Part shown: positions 56,919-64,000 of the stretch, one piece after another
Position numbering within the stretch: the stretch's first letter is position 1
How the letters are laid out: every line of letters begins with the position of its first letter
DNA from: Mycolicibacterium phlei
Lineage (GTDB): Bacteria; Actinomycetota; Actinomycetes; Mycobacteriales; Mycobacteriaceae
Assembly (NCBI RefSeq): GCF_001583415.1
Contig: NZ_CP014475.1
Location: 2,418,001 to 2,482,000 of the forward strand
Reading direction: 5' to 3'
Length of the DNA: 64,000 nt
Position numbers and translations under genes: made by a program
Notes under the pieces: generated by a model
Seen by the model: only the letters and a program-made list of their open reading frames with translations
The model's database searches: none
What the model was told of the DNA's origin: nothing

Positions 56919-58881
56919 ACTCCGCGATGCCCGACAGGCTGCGGGTGATCGCGGAGATCTCGGCGACCAGCACGCGCGCGGAGGCGTCGTCGCCGGTGAG
57001 ATCGGCCGCCCGCTCGCGCACCTGCTGGGTGGCCGCGGTCAGCGCGGCGACGTCGACGGTCCACGGGGCCGCGGGCGACGGCGGGGCGCCGCGCAGGGCG
57101 TCGACGTAATCATCCACGGCGGCAATGAATTCCGGCGTCAGCGTGGGGGATGGGGTGCTGGGCAGGCTGCGTTCCAGCGCGGTGCACGCGACGGTGACGG
57201 CGTTGAGCGCGGTGCGGTAGGAGCGCAGCCACAGCCGCAGCTCCCGCGACTCGGTACGCGCCGCGCCGGAGGCCGCCTCGAACCCGGCGCGGGCCCGGAA
57301 CGCCTGCTGCCAGGCCGCGCTGAGCGCATCGGTGGGATGGTCGATCTCACGGACATAGGCCCGGATCACGGTGGCCGCGTACTCGATCTCACACTTGAGC
57401 AGCTCGCCGGCGCGCTGGTGCAACCGCGTCAGCGCGTGGTCGGGGAACGCCACGTGCGCGACGACCGCCAGCCCGCCGCCGACCACGACCGCGAACAACC
57501 GGTCCTCCAGCGTCGCGCCGGCGGTGAGCGCGTCGATGTCGGTCAGGAACACCGCCGCGGCGCTGACCGCGGCCGAGACCGCGATGTCGCCGGTCCTGTT
57601 CACCACGTACGCCAGCGCCAGGCATGCGGCCCCCAGCACCGCGGCCGGTACGCCGGCGGGGTGCAGCAGCAGTTCGACCAGTGAGGCCGCCACGACCCCG
57701 ACGGCGATACCGGTCAACCGCCCGACGCAGCGGGTGTAGGTGTGCGCCGTCTCCGGGCGCACCACCATCAGCACCGTGAGCGCGACCCAGAAACCGTGCT
57801 GCACCGGCGCGTACCGGTCGGCCACGGCGCCGAGCGTGACGGCCGCCGACAATCGGATGGCGTGCCGCAGGATCGGCGACGTCAGCGACATGTGCGAGCG
57901 CACCACCCGCACGGCGTCGCGGACCGTGCTCACCACGTCCGTGCGGTACAGGTCCGGGAACCGCAGCTCGGCGGCCTCGTGCAGCTGCTGCGAAAGCCGC
58001 TGCGCGGCAGTCAGTTCCGAGTCGGAAAGCTGGGACACCGCCTCGTCGAACCGGGCCAGGCCGTGTTCGGCGTCACGGCGGGCGGTGTGGGAGTGGTCGG
58101 CGATCGCGTCGAGCACCTCGGCGGCGGCCGCCGCCATCCGCGCGACGTCCTCGTCGGCGGCGCCCGGCCCCTCCCGCAGGGTGCGCAGCGTGGCCATGAT
58201 CCGCTCGGGCAGCCGGTGCCCGCCCAGGTAGGCCTCGGGCCGCTGGCTGGCCTGGGTGTCGAGGAACGCGTCGCGCAGCGACGGCATCAGCGGCGCAGGC
58301 GGCGGAGTCTCGGGTGCCGCGCCGATGGTGCGGGCCTCGTCGGCCAGCGACTGGTAGGCCTCCGTCAGCGCCTCCCGTTGGGTGCGCCACCGCTGCGGGG
58401 GCCAGATCGCGATCAGCGCCGCCTGCACGGCGCCGGCGAGGATGGTCAGCACGGTCGGCAGCAGTACCGAGGCGACGGTCGGGGGCTCCTGCGGCGCCAC
58501 GACCAGCAGCGCCCCCGCCGCCGCGCCGACCAGGCCCGCGTTGTGGCCGACCGCCCACTGCAGTCCGGCGGCGAAACACCACAGGGCCAGCACCGCTACG
58601 AACACCGCGTGGAAATTCGAGGTGAGCGCGCCCAGCAGCACCGCGGCGCCCATCTGCAACGACGCCAGGCCCACCCGGGAGATGCGCCCGCCCGGACTGT
58701 CCTGCAGCGCCACCGCACCCGCGACCGCGCCCGCCGCGGCCACCCACAGCGCCGCGGCACCGGGCACCCACAGCAGCGTGGCCGTCGTCGTCACCAGCAC
58801 CGCGAACACGCTGCGGGCCACCGCGCCGCCGTCGGGCATCGTCGCTCGCAGCGCGTCGATCATCCGGGCCCCGGCGCTCAC
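56893..58881 (-). CDS. FUSC-family (aromatic acid exporter-type) membrane protein
   Basis: A 662-aa membrane protein with two hydrophobic blocks, each of about five helices: residues about 20-160 (VFAVLVTTTATLLWVPGAAA, LWVAAAGAVAGAVALQ, FHAVFVAVLALWCFAAGLQW) and about 345-480 (HAIRLSAAVTLGAVADRYAP, FWVALTVLMVVRPETAHTYT, GIAVGVVAASLVELLLHP). Soluble helical domains separate and follow them. The QHGFWVALTVLMV-type motif is typical of the FUSC superfamily, which includes YccS/AaeB exporters of aromatic acids. Substrate unknown. GTG 58881 is chosen; ATG 58863 is possible. Confidence 0.86.
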   Translation of the reverse strand: MSAGARMIDALRATMPDGGAVARSVFAVLVTTTATLLWVPGAAALWVAAAGAVAGAVALQDSPGGRISRVGLASLQMGAAVLLGALTSNFHAVFVAVLALWCFAAGLQWAVGHNAGLVGAAAGALLVVAPQEPPTVASVLLPTVLTILAGAVQAALIAIWPPQRWRTQREALTEAYQSLADEARTIGAAPETPPPAPLMPSLRDAFLDTQASQRPEAYLGGHRLPERIMATLRTLREGPGAADEDVARMAAAAAEVLDAIADHSHTARRDAEHGLARFDEAVSQLSDSELTAAQRLSQQLHEAAELRFPDLYRTDVVSTVRDAVRVVRSHMSLTSPILRHAIRLSAAVTLGAVADRYAPVQHGFWVALTVLMVVRPETAHTYTRCVGRLTGIAVGVVAASLVELLLHPAGVPAAVLGAACLALAYVVNRTGDIAVSAAVSAAAVFLTDIDALTAGATLEDRLFAVVVGGGLAVVAHVAFPDHALTRLHQRAGELLKCEIEYAATVIRAYVREIDHPTDALSAAWQQAFRARAGFEAASGAARTESRELRLWLRSYRTALNAVTVACTALERSLPSTPSPTLTPEFIAAVDDYVDALRGAPPSPAAPWTVDVAALTAATQQVRERAADLTGDDASARVLVAEISAITRSLSGIAEFSVPTSAR

Positions 58882-59193
58882 GCACCCATTCTGACCTGTC
58901 CCGCGCGGTGTGCCCGCGACCGGCGCTCGGGACACGCCCGCGATCCGCGGGCAGACACGCTCGCGCGCACGGGGAGTCGGTCCGATTCACTGCGCCGACC
59001 GCGGGTGCGGGGATACAGTGCGGGCACGGGGTCAGTCTCAGACTCAGCAGCCGCCGACGACGGAATTCGGTATCTCCACCGTCAATTCGGGCACGGCCTG
59101 GCATTGGCGCCACACATCTGCACAGCACCACCCACGGGAAACCGCGCCGGCCGGCAGATGGTCGGCTGCGCGCGGGCGGCGAAGGGAATCGTC
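58882..59193. other. Leader/promoter region of the thiocyanate hydrolase-like cluster
   Basis: A 312-base stretch with no supported gene. It holds the divergent promoters of the FUSC gene and the hydrolase cluster. AATTCGG occurs twice (about 59061 and 59085), and GACGG/CCGTC flank the first copy, making a weak inverted repeat. GAAGGGA gives a good ribosome site for the first cluster gene. I looked for cobalamin, ykkC and TPP riboswitch cores and found none. Confidence 0.45.
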
Positions 59194-60027
59194 ATGAGCA
59201 CCGCAGCCGAGCGCGCAGCACAACTCGACCTGGTGGCCCGGTTGAAGTCGGCCTACCCGGAGCTGCCGGACGCCCCCACCCCGGACCTGCTCGACCATGC
59301 GCGGATCACCGCCTACCTCAAGCCGGTTCACGACGTCGGCGGCGAACCCGACGCACCGATGAAGTACGAGAACAAGGACTACGAGTACTGGGAGCACATG
59401 ACGTACGTGATGTGCGAGGTGCTGGCATGGCGCGGGATCTGGCTGTCCGAGGAGCGCCGCCGGATCGGCAACGTCGACGTGGGCCGCGCCGAATACCTCG
59501 GCCTGCCGTACTACGGCCGGTGGCTGCTGGCGGTGGCGCGGGTGCTGGTGGAAAAGCACCACATCGGCCTCACCGAGCTCACCGAGCGGATGGCCGAGGT
59601 CAAGGCGCGCTACGCCGGTGGGCTGGCCGGTAAGACGCTGGAGGCCCGCCCTCGCGGCGTCGGCGACGGTGCGGGCATCACCCGCAACTCCCACCACCAG
59701 CACGCGGTCGGCACGGGGGACCCGCAGGTGTACGCCGGGCAGGCCGGCACACCGAGGTTCGCCGTCGGGGACGCCGTGGTGGTGCGTGAACTGCCGGTCC
59801 TCTTCTACACCCGCACACCGGAGTACGTGCGCGGCGCCCGCGGGCAGATCGTCACGGTCGCCTACGAGAGCCCGGCACCCGAGGACGAGACCTGGGACCG
59901 GCCGGCCCGCGCCGAGTGGTTCTACGTCGTGCGGTTCCGGATGTCGCAGCTGTGGCACGGCTACACCGGCACCGACGCCGACGTCGTCGAGACCGAGATC
60001 CCCGAACACTGGCTGGAGGCCGCCTGA
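59194..60027 (+). CDS. scnBA: Fused thiocyanate hydrolase beta-alpha subunit (nitrile hydratase beta-like)
   Basis: A 277-aa cytosolic protein in two parts. Residues 1-142 resemble Thiobacillus thioparus thiocyanate hydrolase beta (HDVGGEPDAPMKYENKDYEY, MCEVLAWRGIWLSEERRR, VGRAEYLGLPYYGRWLL). After a linker (143-165), residues 166-277 resemble the alpha subunit (GTGDPQVYAGQAGTPRFAVG, LPVLFYTRTPEYVRGARGQI, VETEIPEHWLEAA). In T. thioparus these are separate genes. Both correspond to the N- and C-terminal halves of nitrile hydratase beta, so the fusion is also ancestral-like. GAAGGGA precedes the ATG. The stop overlaps the next start (TGATG). Confidence 0.85.
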   Translation: MSTAAERAAQLDLVARLKSAYPELPDAPTPDLLDHARITAYLKPVHDVGGEPDAPMKYENKDYEYWEHMTYVMCEVLAWRGIWLSEERRRIGNVDVGRAEYLGLPYYGRWLLAVARVLVEKHHIGLTELTERMAEVKARYAGGLAGKTLEARPRGVGDGAGITRNSHHQHAVGTGDPQVYAGQAGTPRFAVGDAVVVRELPVLFYTRTPEYVRGARGQIVTVAYESPAPEDETWDRPARAEWFYVVRFRMSQLWHGYTGTDADVVETEIPEHWLEAA

Positions 60028-60746
60028 TGTCTGACCCCGGGCACGACCACGATCACGATCACGAGCGCACCGTCGCGCCGATGGTCGACGAGATCACCGA
60101 CTTCGAGGTGCTCGAGATCGCGCTGCGCGAACTGTGCATCGAGAAGGGCATCTTCACCGCCGAGGAGCACCGGCGGTTCACCGAGTTCGCCGAGCAGATC
60201 GGCCCCACCCCGGCCGCCCGGCTGGTCGCCAGGGCGTGGCTGGACCCGGACTTCAAACAGCTGGCGCTGACCGAACCGATGACCGCCAGCAAGGAGGTCG
60301 GCGTCGACTGGCTGGAGCCCACCGGGTTCGGCACGCCCAGCGACTTCACCGCGTTCGAGATCCTCGCCGACACCCCGGCACTGCACAACGTGATCGTGTG
60401 CGCGCTGTGCTCGTGCTACCCGCGGCCGATCCTCGGCAACTCCCCGGAGTGGTACCGGACCCCGAACTACCGCAGACGCATGGTGCGTTGGCCGCGTCAG
60501 GTGCTCGCCGAGTTCGGCCTGTACCTGCCCGACGAGGTCGCCGTGCGGGTGCAGGACTCCAACCAGAAGCACCGCTTCATGGTGATGCCGATGCGGCCCG
60601 CGGGCACCGAGGACTGGACCGAGGACCAGCTCACCGAGATCATCACCCGCGACTGCCTGATCGGGGTGGCGCTGCCCAGACCGGGGATCACCACCAACGT
60701 CATCACCGACACCCGTCCCGCCGTCCACCCGGCACCGAAACCATGA
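60027..60746 (+). CDS. scnC: Thiocyanate hydrolase gamma / nitrile hydratase alpha-type catalytic subunit
   Basis: A 239-aa metal-binding catalytic subunit. The metal loop is VCALCSCYPRPILG with Cys125, Cys128 and Cys130, whose last two cysteines are oxidised to sulphinic/sulphenic acid in characterised relatives; the T. thioparus enzyme has VCTLCSC. SPEWYRTPNYRRRMVRWPRQ, FGLYLPDEVAVRVQDSNQKH and LTEIITRDCLIGVALP follow that enzyme closely, as does the His/Asp-rich N-terminus HDHDHDHE. The expected cofactor is Co(III) and the reaction SCN- + 2 H2O to COS + NH3; nitrile hydratase activity is the alternative. Starts are coupled (TGATG before, ATGA after). Confidence 0.88.
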   Translation: MSDPGHDHDHDHERTVAPMVDEITDFEVLEIALRELCIEKGIFTAEEHRRFTEFAEQIGPTPAARLVARAWLDPDFKQLALTEPMTASKEVGVDWLEPTGFGTPSDFTAFEILADTPALHNVIVCALCSCYPRPILGNSPEWYRTPNYRRRMVRWPRQVLAEFGLYLPDEVAVRVQDSNQKHRFMVMPMRPAGTEDWTEDQLTEIITRDCLIGVALPRPGITTNVITDTRPAVHPAPKP

Positions 60747-61114
60747 GTGCGGCAGCCGATCCCGGCATCAACGCGACGCCCGTGCGCACGCTCGACGAGA
60801 TCGTCGAACGCAACCAGGTGTGGCCGCGGATGGCGGCCAAGTACGGGGTGGCCAACCCGGTGCCGCCGTGGAAGACCAGCCTCGACGGGCTGTGTGACGC
60901 GCTCGACCGCGCGGCCGACTGCGCACCCGGGGTGCCCGACTTCAAGCAGCGCCGTGATGAGGAGGACGTGCTGTCGGCCACCCGGTACGCGCAGCTGCCG
61001 TACCCGGAGAACCAACTCGTCGCACTGGCGCACTCGCTGGTGGCGCGCGGCCTGATCGACGAGGCCGAGCTGCGCGAGCGGCTCACCCGGATCCGGGCGC
61101 GGCTGGAGGCCTGA
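60743..61114 (+). CDS. Thiocyanate hydrolase/nitrile hydratase activator (cobalt chaperone) protein, P15K-like
   Basis: A 123-aa protein resembling the N-terminal helical region of nitrile hydratase beta, as do activator proteins such as P15K of the thiocyanate hydrolase operon. Features are LDEIVERNQVWPRMAAKYGV, NPVPPWKTSLDGLCDAL, FKQRRDEEDVLSATRYAQLP and a helical C-terminus (HSLVARGLIDEAELRERL). Activators bring cobalt to the catalytic subunit and assist cysteine oxidation. ATGA overlap with the previous gene. Its presence right after the gamma gene repeats the known operon order and supports a functional enzyme. Confidence 0.75.
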   Translation: MSAAADPGINATPVRTLDEIVERNQVWPRMAAKYGVANPVPPWKTSLDGLCDALDRAADCAPGVPDFKQRRDEEDVLSATRYAQLPYPENQLVALAHSLVARGLIDEAELRERLTRIRARLEA

Positions 61115-61134
61115 GCGGGGGATAAGTTGGCCGG

Positions 61135-61842
61135 GTGGAGAAGGTCATCATCACCCTTGCCGGAGCCGACGCCGACGACGCCTGGTGCGCGCGGCTGCGC
61201 GGCGAGGTCGCCTCGGATCTGCTCGAACTCGGGCTGCCCGGACTGGCGGTCAACGTGCGCGACGGTGAGGTGCGCGACTCACTGATGACGCTGACGACGC
61301 TGGACCCGCCGGTGGTCGGGGTGGTCAGCATCTGGACCCAGCAGAGCTACGGCGACCAGGTCGCTGCGGCACTGGACCGGCTGCGCCGTGAGGCCTCCCG
61401 GGTGGATGCCTATCTGGTCACCGAGTCGGTGCCGCTGGACCCGCCGGCCACCGCGCCCGGTGAACGCACCCCGGGTTTCGCGAACGTGGCGCTGCTGCGC
61501 AGGCCCGCCGACCTCGACGAGGCGACCTGGCTGACCCGCTGGCAGCTCGACCACACGCAGGTCGCGATCGACACGCAGTCGACCTTCGGCTACACCCAGA
61601 ACTACGTGGTGCGGGCGCTGACCCCGCAGGCGCCGACCGTCGCCGCGATCGTCGAGGAGCTGTTCCCGACGGCGGCGCTGTCGGATCTGCACGCATTCTT
61701 CGACGCCGCCGACGACGCCGAGTTGGCGGACCGGATGGGACGCATGGTCGCCAGCACCGAGCGCTTCGGCGCCAACCGCGATATCGACACGGTGCCCACC
61801 AGTCGCTACGTGCTGCGCACCCCGTTCGACTCTGCGCGGTGA
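61135..61842 (+). CDS. EthD-domain-like protein
   Basis: A 235-aa protein with the pattern of EthD/dimeric alpha-beta barrel proteins: an N-terminal strand (VIITLAGADADD), ESVPLDPPATAPGERTPGFA leading to a second ferredoxin-like unit (VALLRRPADLDEATWLTRWQ, DHTQVAIDTQSTFGYTQNYV) and a helical tail. EthD-type proteins occur near oxygenases and degradative genes; a specific role is unknown. GTG 61135 starts at the first conserved strand. It may be co-transcribed with the hydrolase cluster (20-bp gap). Confidence 0.65.
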   Translation: MEKVIITLAGADADDAWCARLRGEVASDLLELGLPGLAVNVRDGEVRDSLMTLTTLDPPVVGVVSIWTQQSYGDQVAAALDRLRREASRVDAYLVTESVPLDPPATAPGERTPGFANVALLRRPADLDEATWLTRWQLDHTQVAIDTQSTFGYTQNYVVRALTPQAPTVAAIVEELFPTAALSDLHAFFDAADDAELADRMGRMVASTERFGANRDIDTVPTSRYVLRTPFDSAR

Positions 61843-61902
61843 GCGCGGACCCGGCGACGGTAGGCTCTGCGTGGCCGAGACCACAGTGCATGAGGAGCCT
61901 TG

Positions 61903-62667
61903 TTGACCAGCACACTTGAGATCTCCGACGCCAACCGCGTCCGCACCGTCACGTTGAACCGTCCGGAGGTGCTCAACGCGTTCAGCGAGGCGATGTACGC
62001 CGAGACCGCCGCGGCACTGCGTCAGGCCGCCGACGACCCGGAGGTCGCGGTCGTGCTCATCACCGGCAACGGGCGGGCGTTCAGCGCCGGCAACGACCTG
62101 CACGAGATGCAAAGGCGCGTCACCGATCCCGAGTTCAACGCGCAGGGTTCGAACTTCCCGACGATGATCGAGGCGCTCGCCGACTTCCCGAAGCCGCTGA
62201 TCTGCGCGGTCAACGGGGTCGGCGTCGGGATCGGCGCGACGATGCTGGGTTTCGCGGATCTGGCGTTCATGTCGACGACGGCGCGGCTCAAGACGCCGTT
62301 CACCAGCCTGGGTGTCGCGCCGGAGGCGGCGTCGTCATATCTGTTGCCGCGCTTGATGGGTCGGCAGAACGCGGCCTGGCTGTTGATGTCGTCGGAGTGG
62401 GTGGACGCCCCCGAGGCGCACCGGATGGGCCTGGTGTTCAAGGTCTGTGAGCCCGACGAGCTGCTGGCGGAGGCGCGGCGGCACGCCGAGATTCTGGCGG
62501 CCCGGCCGATCGCGAGCCTGATGGCGGTCAAGCAGACGATGAGCGCGCCGCTGCGCGACGCGGTGGCCGCGGCGATGGCGCGGGAGAGCGAACAGTTCGC
62601 GGTGCTGCTGGGGGCGGCGGCCAACGCCAGCGCGCTGGCCGACTTCACCGGCAAGCGCGGGGACTGA
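61903..62667 (+). CDS. Enoyl-CoA hydratase/isomerase family protein
   Basis: A 254-aa crotonase-fold enzyme. VRTVTLNRPEVLNAFSEAMY, the oxyanion region AVVLITGNGRAFSAGNDLHE, PLICAVNGVGVGIGATMLGF, the glutamate-bearing LGVAPEAASSYLLPRLMGRQ and EAHRMGLVFKVCEPDELLAE are typical. Active-site acidic residues appear present, so hydratase or isomerase activity is possible. TTG 61903 was chosen: GAGGAG lies five bases upstream, whereas the preceding TTG is too close and no in-frame ATG/GTG exists. It ends adjacent to the convergent bfd gene. Confidence 0.88.
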   Translation: MTSTLEISDANRVRTVTLNRPEVLNAFSEAMYAETAAALRQAADDPEVAVVLITGNGRAFSAGNDLHEMQRRVTDPEFNAQGSNFPTMIEALADFPKPLICAVNGVGVGIGATMLGFADLAFMSTTARLKTPFTSLGVAPEAASSYLLPRLMGRQNAAWLLMSSEWVDAPEAHRMGLVFKVCEPDELLAEARRHAEILAARPIASLMAVKQTMSAPLRDAVAAAMARESEQFAVLLGAAANASALADFTGKRGD

Positions 62668-62865
62668 TCAGCGGCTGACCGCGGCCGGGGTGGCGTGCTC
62701 CCGGGCGAAGTACGACTCGATGATCGAGCGGACGGTGCGCCGGCAGCGGCCGCAGTCGACGCCGGCGCCGCAGGCCTCGGCGACCTGCTTGGAGGTGCGG
62801 GCGCCGTTGGCGACGCACTCGGCCACGTCGTGGCTGGTGGCTCCGGTGCACAGGCAGACGAACAT
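62668..62865 (-). CDS. bfd: Bacterioferritin-associated ferredoxin
   Basis: A 65-aa [2Fe-2S] protein. Cysteines C4, C6, C38 and C41 (MFVCLCTG and DCGRCRRTV) are spaced exactly as in characterised Bfd, which docks on bacterioferritin and reduces its core so that stored iron can be released. It lies 8 bases after the 62874-63503 gene in the same orientation and would share its iron-regulated promoter. The bacterioferritin gene bfrA is divergent just beyond. ATG 62865 is the only start giving the normal length; the longer frame to 63066 is an artefact. Confidence 0.93.
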   Translation of the reverse strand: MFVCLCTGATSHDVAECVANGARTSKQVAEACGAGVDCGRCRRTVRSIIESYFAREHATPAAVSR

Positions 62866-62873
62866 GGCGCTCC

Positions 62874-63503
62874 TCAGACCTGCTCGAGGCTCATCAGGTG
62901 GGCGAAGCGGCCCACGAACTGCGATGGATACGGGCCCAGTCCGGCGGTGGTCATCCACTCCGCGGCCGCGTCGGGGTGGTCGATCCACTGGCGGGCCGCG
63001 ATCTCGTCCTCGATCTCCTGCAGGATCATCACCTCTTGCCCGTCGTCGAGTGCGCGGTAGACCCACACCTTGCGGACCCCGCCGCTCTTGAACCGCTCCA
63101 GACCGTCGTGCACCTTGACCATGAGCGTGGGCACGTCCTCGACCGACGACATGACCCCGACGACGACGCGGCCGACGTGGTCGGCCGGGGACGGCGGGTA
63201 CAGGTCGATCTTCTCCACCACCTCACCGCCGAACACCGGCGGGATGTCCTCGGCGCCTGCGATGTCGAACCACTTGAAGATCGCCGGCGACGCCAGCACC
63301 TCACGAATCGATTTCGCGTGCCGAATTCCGATGGTCATCAGCACCCGGTTCGATTCCCAGATCGACTCGTACAGCACGACGTGGTGCGCGCCGAATGACT
63401 GCATTTCATCGCGGTGCCGTTTGAGCCAATTCCACATGTGGTCGACATCATTGACGCGAAAATCGCAGGCCAGAATCAATGAGTGCAGGTCGTACTCACC
63501 CAT
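62874..63503 (-). CDS. IdeR-controlled two-lobed protein of unknown function (bfd operon)
   Basis: A 209-aa cytosolic protein I cannot name. Two halves (about 1-105 and 110-209) resemble each other: VVLYESIWESNRVLMTIGIR ... SPAIFKWFDIAGAEDIPPVF against VWVYRALDDGQEVMILQEIE ... HPDAAAEWMTTAGLGPYPSQ, suggesting a tandem duplicated ferredoxin-like (dimeric alpha-beta barrel) fold, the fold of heme-degrading and monooxygenase proteins. It heads an operon with bfd, and two IdeR-like boxes lie 38-76 bases upstream, so iron repression and a role in iron mobilisation are likely. AGGA precedes the ATG. Confidence 0.7.
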   Translation of the reverse strand: MGEYDLHSLILACDFRVNDVDHMWNWLKRHRDEMQSFGAHHVVLYESIWESNRVLMTIGIRHAKSIREVLASPAIFKWFDIAGAEDIPPVFGGEVVEKIDLYPPSPADHVGRVVVGVMSSVEDVPTLMVKVHDGLERFKSGGVRKVWVYRALDDGQEVMILQEIEDEIAARQWIDHPDAAAEWMTTAGLGPYPSQFVGRFAHLMSLEQV

Positions 63504-63540
63504 TGCTGGATCCTGTCTGTCTCGCGGGGCCGGTGGCGTG

Positions 63541-63579
63541 GTAGGTGAGTCTAACCTTACTTAGGCTAGGCAGTCCAGA
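63541..63579. promoter_or_regulatory. Two tandem IdeR boxes between bfd operon and bfrA
   Basis: GTAGGTGAGTCTAACCTTA (63541-63559) matches the IdeR consensus TTAGGTTAGGCTAACCTAA at 15 of 19 positions; TTAGGCTAGGCAGTCCAGA (63561-63579) at 13 of 19. Two tandem boxes upstream of bfrA are also known in M. tuberculosis, where IdeR activates bfrA. Here the pair is 168-206 bases from the bfrA start and close to the divergent operon, so IdeR could activate one side and repress the other. Confidence 0.75.
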
Positions 63580-63746
63580 GTAAGCCCCTGATCTGCGGTG
63601 TGAGATGGCTCCGGGGCCTGATATCGGGCCGAAAACCCGCGTCACGCCACGAATATCGCGACGACTCCGGGGGTTTACTCGACTAGATTGGAGTACGCAC
63701 CACCTCCCGCGATCTCTGACCAGCCCTCAGGAGCATAGGAGCGACC

Positions 63747-64000
63747 ATGCAAGGTGACCCGGACGTACTGAAATTGCTCAACGAGCAATTGACGAGCGAA
63801 TTGACGGCCATTAATCAGTATTTCCTGCATTCGAAGATGCAGGCGAATTGGGGCTTCACCGAACTCGCCGAATACACGCGTAAAGAGTCGTTCGAGGAAA
63901 TGCATCACGCGGAGGACATCACCAACCGCATTCTGATGCTCGACGGCCTCCCGAACTATCAGCGGCTCTTCTCGCTGCGCATCGGCCAGAACCTGCGCGA
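63747..64000 (+). CDS. bfrA: Bacterioferritin BfrA, 3' truncated by window edge
   Basis: The first 84 residues of a heme-containing ferritin that oxidises Fe(II) and stores it in a 24-subunit shell; the full protein is about 159 aa and continues beyond the window. MQGDPDVLKLLNEQLTSELT, INQYFLHSKMQANWGFTELA and ESFEEMHHAEDITNRILMLD include the ferroxidase glutamates (E18, E51, H54) and Met52, the heme ligand. AGGAG at 63729 supports the ATG. It is probably iron-activated through the tandem IdeR boxes upstream. TAGATT near 63686 is a possible -10. Confidence 0.95.
   Translation, partial: MQGDPDVLKLLNEQLTSELTAINQYFLHSKMQANWGFTELAEYTRKESFEEMHHAEDITNRILMLDGLPNYQRLFSLRIGQNLR

Noticed and set aside
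58882..59193. Cobalamin or other metal riboswitch before the hydrolase cluster
   Set aside because: No B12-box-like core or other known aptamer core could be recognised; only weak inverted repeats are seen.

Overview
The window is high-GC actinobacterial DNA whose gene content and order match a fast-growing Mycobacterium (Mycolicibacterium-type) chromosome. From the left edge to about 40 kb the genes follow the order I know from M. tuberculosis Rv1828-Rv1867: ftsR, a bifunctional nuclease, the MerR gene Rv1830/resR, gcvP, lipZ, Rv1836c, glcB, the Rv1841c/Rv1842c pair, guaB1, gnd, the blaR-like/blaI pair, a thioesterase, ureABCFGD, ndh, an F420-type oxidoreductase, an SDR, modBC, apa, adhA, a CPBP protease, an F420-type oxidoreductase and a thiolase-like protein. 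Differences from that order include loss of modA and gain of a phosphoketolase. Assignments rest on recognising protein motifs; no database search was possible.

Left part (1-20 kb): cell-division and growth regulators; a tandem glycine riboswitch feeding gcvP; the glyoxylate-shunt malate synthase; two CBS/DUF21 membrane proteins; GMP reductase-type GuaB1; 6-phosphogluconate dehydrogenase; and a BlaI/BlaR-type regulator pair. At 18.9-19.9 kb lies an iron-responsive module: an IdeR box, an FhuF-like gene, a second IdeR box and a three-hairpin small RNA in the position of the mycobacterial iron-sparing sRNA MrsI.

Middle (20-40 kb): a complete, tightly overlapping urease operon; type II NADH dehydrogenase; a molybdate ABC transporter without its binding protein; the proline-rich secreted antigen Apa; an alcohol dehydrogenase; a CGNR zinc-finger regulator with an unusual direct-repeat promoter region; phosphoketolase; and lipid-type enzymes.

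Right part (40-62.6 kb) breaks the M. tuberculosis order and is more accessory: lon with an HspR-type (HAIR-like) operator, divergent from a GNAT-AAA+ fusion; an Ag85C-like mycolyltransferase; an MscS channel with a cyclic-nucleotide-binding domain, coupled to a class III cyclase that is interrupted by an in-frame amber codon and has degenerate catalytic residues; a GH13 enzyme; a TPR protein; a TetR/membrane-protein pair; a FUSC transporter; and a three-gene cluster that looks like cobalt thiocyanate hydrolase, with beta and alpha subunits fused into one chain, followed by gamma and a small chaperone-like protein.

Right edge (62.6-64 kb): iron storage returns with bfd, a two-lobed unknown protein, two tandem IdeR-like boxes and the start of bfrA. 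Together with the 19-kb module, this gives two iron-regulated loci. Several small remnants (a TfoX-like N-terminus, a permease C-terminus with its terminator) and short tandem duplications at gene ends show local gene decay and slippage. I saw no tRNA, rRNA, CRISPR array, insertion sequence or phage gene.
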